Positions 1 to 8,786 of a DNA stretch of 64,000 nucleotides are shown here, piece by piece. Location: positions 1-64,000 of the forward strand of contig UBUL01000030.1 in assembly GCA_900468625.1 (NCBI GenBank), in the 5' to 3' direction. The notes under the pieces were generated by a model. The model did no database searches. It was not told the origin of the DNA and saw only the letters and a list, made by a program, of their open reading frames with translations. The stretch comes from Hyphomicrobiales bacterium (GTDB taxonomy: Bacteria > Pseudomonadota > Alphaproteobacteria > Rhizobiales > Rhizobiaceae). Position 1 is the first letter of the stretch. Each line of letters begins with the position of its first letter. The position numbers were made by a program, and so were the translations under genes.

Positions 1-827
1 CTCCCCGCCCGCCCATGAAACGCGGAGCGCAGGGAGCGGGGGCAGTCGATCCCGCTTCCGCTGCGGCAACTTCGTTGAGGCTCCTGCGGCTGCCCTTGTT
101 CCGCTCCCTGCGCGTCGAGAATTCCCGAAATCCCGACCTGCGGCCGGCGCCATGATGATTTCTCCGATGCTCTTCATTGTTTCCCGATCGCGCCCGCGCG
201 ATCGTCGGAGCGAGTCAGCGCACAGCTCAGTCCGAACCGCCTTCCAGCCGCAGCGCCGTCGGACGGCGCGGCCGCGGCCGGAGCGAGCCACAGGCGAGCG
301 GAGCAGGCGAAGGAAACCCGCGCTCATATTTAGCGCCGAAGGGTTTTCCGGAGCCTGTGGAACGCGATCTTACGGAACTTGCGCAATGCCTCGAAGACCA
401 CTCGCGCTGACTGCCCGCCCCCCGCTTCGGGCAGCGCAACTTTATCTCTTTGGCACGACGCAGTCCGTTCGATCCGCACCACCGATCCCGGTGTTGAACC
501 CCTTGAGTTGCTGACGCACCCGACCATGAGGCCCGTTCCGGTCTGCTCTGTTTGTTTTGCCCCTGACATCGCCGGCCGCCCGGATCAAGGGGCAGGCGCG
601 GCAAGCCGCTTGTCGCGTCGGAAAAAAGCGGCTTTCCGCCTGCGGCCGAAGCTTCCGCTTTTTCCCGCCACGACCCCTTGACCCGAGCAACCGTCGGCGC
701 GGGGCGGGCTTTCGCCCTCCCCCTCTGTCCCGGGGAATGTCAGAGGCCATTCACCCGGAAAGACGGGAAGGCTTCGCCCGAGGGGCTTGCCCTTCGGGAT
801 GGCAACCGCAACCAATGGAGATTGACA
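1..827. other. Region without a convincing gene, upstream of the DUF736 gene
   Basis: Several overlapping open frames exist on both strands, but all are Arg/Pro/Ser-rich, lack plausible ribosome sites and show no family resemblance. They look like shadows in very GC-rich DNA. The last part is the leader of the DUF736 gene and holds an imperfect hairpin at 777-798. I see no RNA gene, repeat array or origin here. Confidence 0.5.
777..798 (+). promoter_or_regulatory. Imperfect leader hairpin upstream of DUF736 gene
   Basis: Two 10-base arms, CCCGAGGGGC and GCCCTTCGGG, pair with one mismatch around a 2-base loop. The hairpin ends 29 bases before the ATG at 828. It could be a leader structure affecting expression. 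The role is inferred from position only. Confidence 0.3.
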
Positions 828-1148
828 ATGACTGACTACGCAAACTTCGTGCGCTTCGGCGAAAACGGCACTCTCACCGGCAACATCGCTTCGATTTCCT
901 ACGACCTGGACATCACCGGGGAGGCGTTCAACAGCAACAATCCCAAGGCTCCCGTTTTCCGCCTGTTCGCCAAGTCCCCGAGGGGACGACGCGTGGAAAT
1001 CGGCGGCATCTGGCAGAAGAAGAACCAGAATGACGGCGACTATTACAGCCTCTCCATCAACACCGGTCACGGCAGGCTCAATGCCAATCTTGGTCGCTAT
1101 CCCGGCCAGGACGACGATGACCTGATGGCCGTTATTCCGTGGGATTGA
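828..1148 (+). CDS. DUF736 family protein
   Basis: A 106-residue acidic soluble protein. It starts MTDYANFVRFGENG and continues with the typical DUF736 body: a hydrophobic strand pattern in the first 30 residues, a central PVFRLFAKSPRGR segment, and a W-Q-K-K stretch followed by YYSLSIN. DUF736 proteins of about this length are common on rhizobial plasmids and in conjugative or integrative elements; their biochemical role is unknown. The ATG at 828 is chosen over upstream starts because the family begins here and a GGAG-containing ribosome site lies just before it. The gene stands alone, with a small inverted repeat after the stop. The family call is from recognition of the sequence pattern; no function is assigned. 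Confidence 0.85.
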   Translation: MTDYANFVRFGENGTLTGNIASISYDLDITGEAFNSNNPKAPVFRLFAKSPRGRRVEIGGIWQKKNQNDGDYYSLSINTGHGRLNANLGRYPGQDDDDLMAVIPWD

Positions 1149-1169
1149 GGCAACCGCCGAAACATTTGT

Positions 1170-1198
1170 CCGCCCGTGGGCTCACACCCTTCGGGCGG
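1170..1198. terminator. Possible hairpin terminator after DUF736 gene
   Basis: The 7-base arms CCGCCCG (1170-1176) and CGGGCGG (1192-1198) are exact inverted repeats and begin 22 bases after the DUF736 stop codon. No T tract follows, so termination is only a possibility. Confidence 0.3.
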
Positions 1199-1361
1199 GC
1201 GACGCGGTGTCCGTCCAGTCATCACACGGCAGAGCTTGATCCTGCCCGCGATCAACGCTCCGAAGCCAGCGCCGGGGCATCGAACCCCAGCGCTGACTTT
1301 GCTGCGCAAGCCCGAACTGTTGTTCTTGACAACAACAGCAGGTGATGTTATCGAAAACAAC

Positions 1362-1643
1362 ATGGAAGCCGTGCTGATCGAAAAATCCAGAACCACCGTC
1401 AGCGACACGGCATTTTTCGAGACGGTCCTGTGGCATGTGCCGACCCCCGTTCCCGGCAGCAGCCATCACTTCAAATATCGTCTGGCGCTGATCGTGAACG
1501 GCGAGTGCGTCATGCGATATGACAATGAGCGGGGCAAAGGCGATCATCGTCATATAGGCGATCTTGAGGAACCGATAGAATTCACAACGCTGGAAGCGTT
1601 GTTCGACGCCTTTCAGGCGGACATGGAAAGGATACTCGCATGA
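1362..1643 (+). CDS. DUF6516-like protein, putative toxin of a two-gene module
   Basis: A 93-residue protein with the pattern seen in DUF6516 proteins: an early SDTAFFETVLWHVP strand region, a YRLALIVNGECVMRYDNE core, and a charged GKGDHRH segment before a C-terminal helix. The ATG at 1362 is preferred to a longer upstream frame because the upstream residues are low-complexity and do not fit the family. Its stop codon overlaps the start of the downstream HTH gene by four bases (ATGA), so the two are translationally coupled. In other genomes DUF6516 genes pair with small winged-helix genes, and such pairs are proposed toxin-antitoxin modules. Toxicity here is inference. Confidence 0.6.
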   Translation: MEAVLIEKSRTTVSDTAFFETVLWHVPTPVPGSSHHFKYRLALIVNGECVMRYDNERGKGDHRHIGDLEEPIEFTTLEALFDAFQADMERILA

Positions 1644-1999
1644 GGACATTGGTCATCAGATTAAGCTCGATTGCCGACGCCAAGGCCCGCTTTGTCAACG
1701 CGGGACAGAAAGTGCTGGAAGGGATCGTGGTACCTGCCACGCCGTCGGTGAACTTTCTGAGTTATGACGACATGCACCGGGTCCTTGCGCCGTCACGGCT
1801 GGCCATCGTGAAGGCGATGGCAGGACAGGGGCCGTTGGCGATACGGGAGGTCGCCCGCCGCGTCGGCCGTGATGTGCAGGCCGTCCACAAGGACGTGACG
1901 ACACTGGTCAACGCGGGTGTCCTGGATCGGACGGACGCCGGCGTCGAATTCCCTTATGACCAGCTGCATTTCGAGTTCGATGTGAAGGCGGCCGCCTGA
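1640..1999 (+). CDS. Winged-helix DNA-binding protein (HVO_A0114/MarR-like), partner of DUF6516 gene
   Basis: A 119-residue protein. Residues about 45-110 form a MarR/ArsR-like winged helix: RLAIVKAMAGQGPLAIREVARRVGRDVQAVHKDVTTLVNAGVLDR reads as helix, recognition helix, then wing. It starts inside the stop of the preceding DUF6516-like gene (ATGA overlap), so the two form one operon. By analogy with similar pairs it would be the DNA-binding antitoxin or autorepressor. The N-terminal 40 residues (MRTLVIRLSS, a beta-strand-rich segment) may bind the partner. The HTH is clear from sequence; the antitoxin role is inferred. Confidence 0.65.
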   Translation: MRTLVIRLSSIADAKARFVNAGQKVLEGIVVPATPSVNFLSYDDMHRVLAPSRLAIVKAMAGQGPLAIREVARRVGRDVQAVHKDVTTLVNAGVLDRTDAGVEFPYDQLHFEFDVKAAA

Positions 2000-2066
2000 T
2001 TTCGCCGCTGCTCTGCGCTCCGGTTCAATCATGGTCGCGAAGGCCGACGCTTCCTGACGTGGCCGA

Positions 2067-2336
2067 TCAGGCGATCACTGTTTGGCTGGAGCGAAGTTTC
2101 AAGCCGTATCCGCGCGAGCGCTTCCGCCTAAGAAGCGTGAGGAAGAGGTCGACGGCTTCCTGTTCATGCTGGAAATAATGCACCAGCTTCTGACCACTGG
2201 CACCGATGCGGCCCCATCGACGGACAAGGCACGCTTGTCCGAAGAGCGTCGGCTCGATCGACATGGCATAGTAGCGGGCCATGTTTTTCGTTGCGTCTAT
2301 TCTCTCGATATAGAGCTGGTAGGGCTGCATAATCAT
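2067..2336 (-). CDS. WGR domain-containing protein
   Basis: An 89-residue protein made almost entirely of one WGR domain. The domain is named for Trp-Gly-Arg, seen here as LVRRWGRIGASGQ near residue 40, followed by a basic C-terminal helix (LLRRKRSRGYGLKLR). WGR domains occur in PARPs, where they contact nucleic acid, and as small standalone proteins on rhizobial plasmids. The M at 2336 (MIMQPYQLYIERIDATKNMARYYAM) fits the usual start of the standalone family. An in-frame ATG at 2408 would add 24 residues of low-complexity sequence. The gene lies tail-to-tail with the HTH gene. The domain call is firm; the cellular role is unknown. Confidence 0.75.
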   Translation of the reverse strand: MIMQPYQLYIERIDATKNMARYYAMSIEPTLFGQACLVRRWGRIGASGQKLVHYFQHEQEAVDLFLTLLRRKRSRGYGLKLRSSQTVIA

Positions 2337-2539
2337 GACGGCAGGATCGCCGAGAGTAGATTCCGCGTCCAACGACACTTTTGAATCGGTCGGCGTGGAC
2401 CGATTCATATCCGTGATGATTCGCGAAGGATGATGCTGGGATTGCCAGGAGCTTTGGACACTTGATCATGCCCGCTCAGGTCCCGCGTGGTTTGCGGGCC
2501 AAATCCTTAGCTGGCCGACTCGGGACCGCACGTCGCAGA

Positions 2540-2782
2540 TCAGCCTTTGCGAGAGGACAGAAGGCCGGCGAGCGTTGCGACGACGATGATGGCGCCCGCT
2601 TGAATCAGGATCCATAGATCCGGTCCGTACACAACGCACCACAATGCTGTCATGCAAAATACGAGCGCGCTGAAGATCAAGCATTTGGTCTTGAACGAAA
2701 GACGCTTTCCCCTCTGTGACCGCAAAACGTAAAGTGCCACCACGATTGCAATCAATCCTGCCAGTGTGAACAGCAATTCCAT
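2540..2782 (-). CDS. Small two-to-three-segment membrane protein downstream of traG
   Basis: An 80-residue protein with hydrophobic segments at about 3-18, 35-52 and 56-74, separated by a basic loop (RSQRGKRLSFKTK), ending in SSRKG. The ATG at 2782 is used because the longer upstream frame overlaps the traG 3' end and is non-hydrophobic and shadow-like. It begins 17 bases after the traG stop and is probably the last gene of the traC-traD-traG transcript. I do not recognise a family. A role in the conjugation membrane complex or entry exclusion is possible from position but unsupported by motifs. Confidence 0.55.
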   Translation of the reverse strand: MELLFTLAGLIAIVVALYVLRSQRGKRLSFKTKCLIFSALVFCMTALWCVVYGPDLWILIQAGAIIVVATLAGLLSSRKG

Positions 2783-2799
2783 GCGTGTCGCTTCCTCTG

Positions 2800-4731
2800 C
2801 TATTTCTGCGTGGACCTTCCAGTCTTGTGAAACCTGTTCTGCCTGACACAGGCTTTCATGTCCTCGCGCCGAAACCAGATCGCACGCCCGCATCTCAGCG
2901 GCGGATTGCCCGATGTGAAGACGATCTGTTCGTCGGACCGCATGCGCAGTATCTCGTGCGGCATGATCAGCGGCCGGCGGCTGAGCTGTTTCGAGCGCGA
3001 CTGCGACGACCCCTTCATGCCCGTCGCGCGGTTCGTCTGATCGACCTCGACTGTCGTATCGCCGCAGCGCTTCGAGATGTAGTCCGCCGTGTCGGGATCG
3101 TTGATCGCGGCAAACGAAATCCAGCTCGTGCTCTCGAACCATTTGCTTGCGGCGTCCCGGCCTCCATAGGCTTCGCGCATCTGACCAAGCGACTGGAAAA
3201 TCATCGCCAATGTGATGCCGTACTTCCGGCCCGCGTCGCGCGCGGTTTCCAATATCCGCATGTAACCGAGCCGGGCCACTTCATCGAGCAAGAACAGTGT
3301 GCGCCCCTTCACTGCGCCATTGCGGTTATAGATCGCATTCAGGAGTGCACCGATCACGACGCGGGCGAGGCCGGAATGGGTTTCCAGCGCCTTCAAGTCG
3401 ATATTGATGAAGACATCGGTTTGACCGTCGGCCAACTCATCGGCCCGGAACGTTGAGCCGGAGACGAGGGCCGCATAGTTCGGGTAGGAAAGCCAGTGGG
3501 TTTCCTTGATGGCGTTGGCGTACACCCCTGAGAAGGTTTCAGGCGTCATGTTCACGAAGGCGGCGACATTCTCCCGCACGAAATCGGATTCCGAATTGTC
3601 GTAGATTTCCTGAAGCCGCGCCCGCAGTTTCGGTTCCGGCTCGGACAGATTGGCGCGCACCAGCCGTAATGTTCTCCTGTCTCGCTCGGTATGACCGGAG
3701 AGACATACATCGGCGATCATGGCGGTCAGCAGTTGCAGCCCCGAGGCTCGAAAGAAGTCGTCACGCACGCCGGCTGCGCGACCGCTATCGCTCATGATCC
3801 ACGAGGCAACCGCGGAGATATCCTCTTCCGCATTGCCGCCATACCAACCGATCCAATCCAGCGCGTTGAAGCCGATGCCCGGTGTGGTGGGATCAAGGAC
3901 GACGACTTTCCGTCCGGCTTTCCGCCGATGCTCGACGACCATCGGGGCGACCTCGCTTGACGGGTCCAGCACGACGAGGCCACCGCCCCATTTGAGCGCG
4001 GTCGGGATCGTCACCGAGGTCGTCTTGAGACCACCGGAGCCGGCAAAGACGATGCCATGCGACGATCCGAAGGAGCCATCGAAGCAGAGCAGCGGCGACT
4101 TGCCGCCGACGCCCCATGTCATCGGATCGCCAGCGCGGAATGACATTGTCGCGACGCTGTCGCGGTCGACCCGATAGCGCTCGCCGATGACGATGCCACC
4201 GCTCTCCGGAAACAGGATCGCTGCCTCATTCATCTTCATCCAGTCCGCTTCGCCATGAACGGCGCGCTTGCCGCGGATGCGCCGGGGCATGGGTTTGGCA
4301 AAGGCAGCATTGCCGCGCAGCGAAACGCGAAGCGCGAAACCAGCGGCGAGCAAAACCGTGGAGGCGCCAGTCATCGTCGCCAGGTCGAGATAGGCGAACA
4401 CGGATTGCCCGGCCGGCACGCTGCTGGCAATGTCGGCGAGCCGGATTGCTTCGCGCGTTACGGTGATCGCGGTCGCAGCCGCACTGCCCGCGACCACGCT
4501 CCATCCAGCAGCCTTGATATTGATTGCGTCGTTGGCTGCAAACAGGAAGGTAACGCCGATCGCGGCGGCGATGACGCACGGCAATGCCAGACCGATACGT
4601 CCGAAGATCAGCTGTGCCTGGGCAGTCTTGCCGAAAGCCGCAAGCCATTGCTCGATGCCCGGCAGAAAGATCATCGCCGCCAGCATGATTGCGGCGGGCA
4701 GGGCTGCGAGGAGCACTCTATTCACCGTCAT
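2800..4731 (-). CDS. traG: Type IV coupling protein TraG (VirD4 family)
   Basis: This 643-residue protein is the inner-membrane ATPase that links the relaxosome to the type IV secretion channel during conjugation. Hydrophobic segments occupy roughly the first 140 residues. A Walker A site (GSGGLKTTS, about residue 231) and Walker B (RTLFLLDEVARLG) mark the VirD4/TraG motor domain. The body resembles Ti-plasmid and rhizobial TraG, for example the MTWGVGGKSPLLCFDGSFGSSHG stretch. The start MTVNRVLLAAL at 4731 is chosen because it overlaps traD by 14 bases, as is usual for the traCDG operon; an ATG at 4770 is possible. A mating-pore (trb or virB) operon is not in the window and must be supplied elsewhere. 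Confidence 0.93.
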   Translation of the reverse strand: MTVNRVLLAALPAAIMLAAMIFLPGIEQWLAAFGKTAQAQLIFGRIGLALPCVIAAAIGVTFLFAANDAINIKAAGWSVVAGSAAATAITVTREAIRLADIASSVPAGQSVFAYLDLATMTGASTVLLAAGFALRVSLRGNAAFAKPMPRRIRGKRAVHGEADWMKMNEAAILFPESGGIVIGERYRVDRDSVATMSFRAGDPMTWGVGGKSPLLCFDGSFGSSHGIVFAGSGGLKTTSVTIPTALKWGGGLVVLDPSSEVAPMVVEHRRKAGRKVVVLDPTTPGIGFNALDWIGWYGGNAEEDISAVASWIMSDSGRAAGVRDDFFRASGLQLLTAMIADVCLSGHTERDRRTLRLVRANLSEPEPKLRARLQEIYDNSESDFVRENVAAFVNMTPETFSGVYANAIKETHWLSYPNYAALVSGSTFRADELADGQTDVFINIDLKALETHSGLARVVIGALLNAIYNRNGAVKGRTLFLLDEVARLGYMRILETARDAGRKYGITLAMIFQSLGQMREAYGGRDAASKWFESTSWISFAAINDPDTADYISKRCGDTTVEVDQTNRATGMKGSSQSRSKQLSRRPLIMPHEILRMRSDEQIVFTSGNPPLRCGRAIWFRREDMKACVRQNRFHKTGRSTQK

Positions 4732-4963
4732 TGCCGAAAGCCTCAGCACCCAAAGCGACAAGACGCGCACGCTCCTGTTCGTCGTTCTTTATGCGGCGAC
4801 CCCCGTCGATCAGCAGGCCGAGCAGCAGCGCGCGCTTCTCGTAGCGCAGACCTGCTTTCACGATCAGGCCACCGAGCTCGATTTTGTCGCGCGTGTCCTT
4901 CTTGCGCGCATCCGTTGAAAAGGTCCGGCCCATCCGCTCAAGCCTCGCCACCGCTGCCCGCAT
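4718..4963 (-). CDS. traD: Conjugal transfer protein TraD
   Basis: An 81-residue basic protein. The segment RDKIELGGLIVKAGLRYEKRALLLGLL is the signature of the small TraD proteins of Ti-type plasmids. TraD sits between traC and traG in these systems and is thought to assist DNA processing or coupling; its biochemical role is poorly defined. Its start overlaps the end of traC by 26 bases and its stop overlaps the traG start by 14 bases, so the three genes are translationally linked. It is unrelated to the TraD coupling protein of F. The MRAAVARLERMGRTF start gives the usual family length. Confidence 0.88.
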   Translation of the reverse strand: MRAAVARLERMGRTFSTDARKKDTRDKIELGGLIVKAGLRYEKRALLLGLLIDGGRRIKNDEQERARLVALGAEAFGNDGE

Positions 4964-5234
4964 GCGCGCCAGACGTGACCGGCGAGGGCGTTTCGCTGGA
5001 GGCCGAGCCGTCGCCGGCAGTCTTTCTTGGTGGGGCCTTTTGCTTGGCTCCAAGAAACCGGTTGGCAACGTCCTCGAACGCCGCCTGAAGCTCGGCTTCG
5101 TCCACCTCGATTTCGCCTAGACCGGCTTTCAACGCGATCCGTCCGATCCGCTCGGCTTCGCGCGTTTCGGCTGCCTTAAGCTGGTCCTGCAGCTTTGCGA
5201 TTTCTTCCCTGATCTTCGATGACGGCTTCTTCAT
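4938..5234 (-). CDS. traC: Conjugal transfer protein TraC, relaxosome accessory
   Basis: A 98-residue protein. The N-terminal half is helical and probably coiled (KKPSSKIREEIAKLQDQLKAAETREAERIGRIALKAGLGEIEV); an acidic helix and a low-complexity tail rich in Ala, Ser and Pro follow. This matches TraC of Ti and rhizobial plasmids, an accessory protein thought to act with TraA at oriT. It is the first gene of the traC-traD-traG operon, transcribed away from oriT. The start codon is 75 bases from the tra box at 5310-5327, so expression is probably TraR-activated. Confidence 0.88.
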   Translation of the reverse strand: MKKPSSKIREEIAKLQDQLKAAETREAERIGRIALKAGLGEIEVDEAELQAAFEDVANRFLGAKQKAPPRKTAGDGSASSETPSPVTSGAHAGSGGEA

Positions 5235-5309
5235 TCCGGACGCGTCTCCTCTCGGTCATTGACGTGGCATTCGCGACGCCAACACTCCCTCGGATGCGTT
5301 CTTCGGCAA

Positions 5310-5327
5310 ATGTGCAGATTTGCACGT
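5310..5327. promoter_or_regulatory. tra box, TraR binding site between traC and traA
   Basis: The 18-base sequence ATGTGCAGATTTGCACGT matches the Ti tra box ATGTGCAGATCTGCACAT at 16 of 18 positions and keeps the GTGCA/TGCAC dyad (5312-5316 and 5321-5325). It lies in the divergent traC-traA intergenic region, where TraR with acyl-homoserine lactone activates both operons in related plasmids. The match is seen directly; the function follows from the homologous system. Confidence 0.85.
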
Positions 5328-5411
5328 CGGCAAGGCCGACACTTTGGGGGATCATCCCGCCGATCCGAAGGAGCGGGTCCAAGGGCGCAATTATACGTCG
5401 CTGACGCGACG
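5326..5411 (+). other. oriT: Origin of transfer (oriT), RSF1010/Q-type nick region
   Basis: Between traC and traA lies the conserved core AAGGGCGCAATTATACGTCG (5381-5400), characteristic of oriT of Ti and rhizobial plasmids; its AAGGGCGCA part resembles the RSF1010-type nick sequence read on the other strand. A hairpin follows directly: CGTCGC (5396-5401), TGAC, GCGACG (5406-5411). A second hairpin, GTCGGC-AAG-GCCGAC (5326-5340), abuts the tra box. The position between divergent traC and traA is the usual place for oriT in this plasmid class. The nick site itself is inferred from homology. Confidence 0.82.
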
Positions 5412-5483
5412 CCTTGAGTTCAGCCCTCAAATGACCTTGCCAGCTCCCGACGAACGAGGTTCCAACCGGGAGTTACCGTCGCC

Positions 5484-8400
5484 GTGGCCATCGCCCACTT
5501 CTCAGCTAGCATCGTCAGCCGCGGCGACGGCCGCAGCGCGGTGCTGTCGGCGGCCTATCGGCATTGTGCGAAAATGGAATACGAGCGCGAGGCCCGCACC
5601 ATCGACTATACGCGGAAAGACGGCCTGCTGCACGAGGAGTTCCTGCTCCCGGCCGATGTGCCAACATGGGCTCGAATCCTTATCGCGGATCGTTCCGTGG
5701 CCGGTGCTTCCGAGGCTTTCTGGAACAAGGTCGAAGCCTTCGAGAAGCGCTCCGATGCTCAGTTCGCCCGCGACTTGACAATCGCGCTGCCGCTGGAACT
5801 TTCGGCCGAGCAGAACATCGCACTCGTGCGCGACTTTGTGGAGACGCACATCATCGCCAAGGGCATGGTCGCGGACTGGGTCTATCACGACAATCCCGGT
5901 AATCCACACATCCACCTGATGACGACTTTGCGCCCGCTGACCGGGGATGGGTTCGGGGCGAAAAAGGTCGCTGTCATCGGCGAGGACGGCCAGCCGCTGC
6001 GCACGAAGGCAGGGAAGATCGTTTATCACCTTTGGGCCGGTTCGGCAGACGACTTCAATGTGTTGCGTGACGGATGGTTCGAGCGGCTGAACCATCATCT
6101 CGCCCTAGCAGGCATTGATCTCAAGGTCGACGGGCGTTCCTATGAGAAGCAGGGCATCGAACTTACGCCCACGATCCATCTCGGTGTCGGCGCCAAGGCG
6201 ATCGAGCGTAAGGCGGAGAGCCGAGGCGCCCGGCCGGAGCTTGAGCGAATCGAACTCAATGAGCAGCGTCGCAGCGAGAACCTCCGTCGTATCCTGCGTC
6301 GTCCGGAAATCGTGCTCGACCTGATCACGCGTGAGAAGAGCGTTTTCGATGAACGCGACATTGCCAAGGTGCTCTCTCGCTATGTCGATGATCTGGCCGT
6401 CTTCCAGCAATTGCTGGTGCGCATCGTCCAAAGCCCCGAAGCCCTGCGTCTCCAGCGCGACACGATCGATTTTGCCACCGGCGATAAGGTGCCGGCGCGC
6501 TACACGACACGCGAGATGATCCGCCTCGAGGCGACGATGGCGCGGCAGGCGATGTGGTTGTCGGGAAAGGAGACGCACGCTGTTTCGGGAGCGGTGCTGC
6601 AAGCAATATTGCGGCGACATGTGCGTCTCTCGGAAGAGCAGAAAGCAGCGATCGAGCGGATCGCCGGTTCGATCCGGATTGCCGCCATGGTTGGACGCGC
6701 CGGCGCCGGCAAGACCACGATGATGAAGGCCGCTCGCGAAGCGTGGGAACTGGCCGGTTATCGCGTTGTCGGTGGGGCGCTTGCCGGAAAGGCGGCCGAA
6801 GGCCTTGAGAAGGATGCCGGCATCCGGAGCCGCACGCTCGCCTCCTGGGAACTGCGTTGGGGTCGAGGCCGCGACTTGCTCGACGAGAGAACGATCTTCG
6901 TCATGGATGAGGCCGGCATGGTTGCCTCGAGGCAAATGGCCGGCTTCGTCGATGCCGTCGTCAGGGCAGGGGCCAAGATCGTTCTGGTCGGTGATCCCGA
7001 ACAGCTCCAGCCGATTGAGGCAGGCGCTGCTTTCCGCGCTATTGTTGACCGCATCGGTTACGCCGAACTCGAAACGATCTATCGTCAGCGCGAAGACTGG
7101 ATGCGGCATGCCTCGCTCGCACTGGCGCGCGGCAATGTCGATCAGGCGCTCTCCCTCTATCGGGATCACGGCAACGTGCTGGGATCAACGTTGAAGGCGG
7201 AAGCTGTCGATAATCTGATCGCTGACTGGAACCGGGATTACGATCAAAGCAAGACTATGCTGATGCTCGCGCATCTGCGCCGCGACGTGCGGATGTTGAA
7301 CGAAATGGCGCGGGCAAAACTCGTCGAGCGGGGAATCGTGGATGAGGGCCACGCCTTCAAGACCGCCGACGGTGTACGCCGCTTCGACACGGGCGACCAG
7401 ATCGTCTTCCTGAAGAACGAGAGCTCTCTTGGCGTCAAGAACGGCATGATCGGCCATGTGATCGAGGCAGCACCAAACCGCATCGTGGCTATCGTGGGCG
7501 AGGGAGTTCAGCGACGGCAGGTGACGGTCGAGCAGCGGTTCTACAACAATCTCGATCACGGCTACGCGACAACCATCCATAAGTCTCAAGGAGCGACCGT
7601 CGATCATGTCAAAGTGCTGGCATCCTTGTCGCTCGACCGCCATCTGACCTACGTGGCGATGACCCGCCATCGTGAGGATCTCAAGCTCTATTACGGTCGC
7701 CGATCCTTCGGCTTCAATGGTGGCCTTTCCAAGGTTCTTTCCCGAAGGAATGCCAAGGAGACCACCCTCGATTACGAGCGCGGAACGCTCTATCGCCAGG
7801 CACTGCAGTTCGCCGAAAACCGCGGGCTGAATATTGTCCAGGTGGCACGCACGGTGCTGCGCGACCGACTGGACTGGATATTGCACCAGAAGACGAAAGT
7901 CTCAGACCTAACGGGACGCCTTGCCGCGTTCACAGAGCGCCTCGCCGTCCGCCAATCCCCGAAAACACAAACAGCCAAGGAGACGATGCCCATGGTCGCC
8001 GGGATAACCGGGTTCGAGAACACCGTTGCAGACGCGGTCGCGCAGAAACTCGACGCCGATCCTGCATTGAAGAGGCAATGGGAGGAAGTCTCGACGCGCT
8101 TCCGCTATGTGTTTGCGGATCCCGAAAGCGCGTTCCGGGCAATGAATTTCGACGCTGTTCTCGCTGACAACGACAGCGCTGGCAAAGCTCTGCAGAAGTT
8201 CGAGGCCGAGCCGGCGTCGATCGGACCGCTTAAGGGCAAGACCGGTATTCTGGCAACCAAAGCGGAACGGGAAGCCCGTCGCATGGCCGAGGTCAATGTG
8301 CCGGCTCTGAAGCGCGATCTCGAAACCTATCTCCGGATGCGTGAAGACGCGACACGGCGTATGGCGATAGATGAACAGGCGTTGCGTCAGCGTGTTTCGG

Positions 8401-8786
8401 TCGACATTCCGGCCTTGTCGCCGGCTGCACGTCTGGTGCTCGAGCGCGTGCGCGATGCGATCGACCGGAATGATCTGCCGGGCGCTCTTGGATATGCGCT
8501 CCGCAATCGCCAAACAAAGCAGGAGATCGACAGCTTCAACAAGGCCGTTTCCGAGCGGCTCGGCGAGCGGATGCTTCTGGCCAATTCGGCACGCGAGCCC
8601 TTCGGAAAACTCTTTGACAAGCTCTCCGAGGGGATGCGGCCGGAGGAGAAGGAACGGCTGAAGGAAGCCTGGTCGGTTATGCGCACGGCCCAGCAGCTTG
8701 CCGCTCATGAACGCACGACGGAGGCCCTACGGCAGATCGAGGAGCTGCATCAGGCGCAGCGCCAGACACCGGTGCTGAAGCAATGA
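5484..8786 (+). CDS. traA: Conjugative relaxase/helicase TraA (MOBQ)
   Basis: The 1,100-residue TraA nicks oriT and unwinds the transferred strand. The N-terminal relaxase of MobA/MobL type begins MAIAHFSASIVSRGDGRSAV. It has a likely catalytic Tyr25 (SAAYR) and a metal-binding HUH motif at about 142-144 (NPHIHLMTT). The central part is a RecD/TraI-like helicase with Walker A at about 404-411 (GRAGAGKTT), a DEA Walker B (FVMDEAGMV) and a C-terminal helicase motif (GYATTIHKSQGATVD). The C-terminal ~250 residues are helical. The start is GTG at 5484, preceded by GGGAG. It is the first gene of traA-traF-traB-traH, transcribed from the tra box side. Full length, with no sign of damage. Confidence 0.94.
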   Translation: MAIAHFSASIVSRGDGRSAVLSAAYRHCAKMEYEREARTIDYTRKDGLLHEEFLLPADVPTWARILIADRSVAGASEAFWNKVEAFEKRSDAQFARDLTIALPLELSAEQNIALVRDFVETHIIAKGMVADWVYHDNPGNPHIHLMTTLRPLTGDGFGAKKVAVIGEDGQPLRTKAGKIVYHLWAGSADDFNVLRDGWFERLNHHLALAGIDLKVDGRSYEKQGIELTPTIHLGVGAKAIERKAESRGARPELERIELNEQRRSENLRRILRRPEIVLDLITREKSVFDERDIAKVLSRYVDDLAVFQQLLVRIVQSPEALRLQRDTIDFATGDKVPARYTTREMIRLEATMARQAMWLSGKETHAVSGAVLQAILRRHVRLSEEQKAAIERIAGSIRIAAMVGRAGAGKTTMMKAAREAWELAGYRVVGGALAGKAAEGLEKDAGIRSRTLASWELRWGRGRDLLDERTIFVMDEAGMVASRQMAGFVDAVVRAGAKIVLVGDPEQLQPIEAGAAFRAIVDRIGYAELETIYRQREDWMRHASLALARGNVDQALSLYRDHGNVLGSTLKAEAVDNLIADWNRDYDQSKTMLMLAHLRRDVRMLNEMARAKLVERGIVDEGHAFKTADGVRRFDTGDQIVFLKNESSLGVKNGMIGHVIEAAPNRIVAIVGEGVQRRQVTVEQRFYNNLDHGYATTIHKSQGATVDHVKVLASLSLDRHLTYVAMTRHREDLKLYYGRRSFGFNGGLSKVLSRRNAKETTLDYERGTLYRQALQFAENRGLNIVQVARTVLRDRLDWILHQKTKVSDLTGRLAAFTERLAVRQSPKTQTAKETMPMVAGITGFENTVADAVAQKLDADPALKRQWEEVSTRFRYVFADPESAFRAMNFDAVLADNDSAGKALQKFEAEPASIGPLKGKTGILATKAEREARRMAEVNVPALKRDLETYLRMREDATRRMAIDEQALRQRVSVDIPALSPAARLVLERVRDAIDRNDLPGALGYALRNRQTKQEIDSFNKAVSERLGERMLLANSAREPFGKLFDKLSEGMRPEEKERLKEAWSVMRTAQQLAAHERTTEALRQIEELHQAQRQTPVLKQ

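Noticed and set aside
6105..7169. 354-residue minus-strand frame inside traA
   Set aside because: It is antisense to the conserved relaxase/helicase domains and has no ribosome site or family resemblance.
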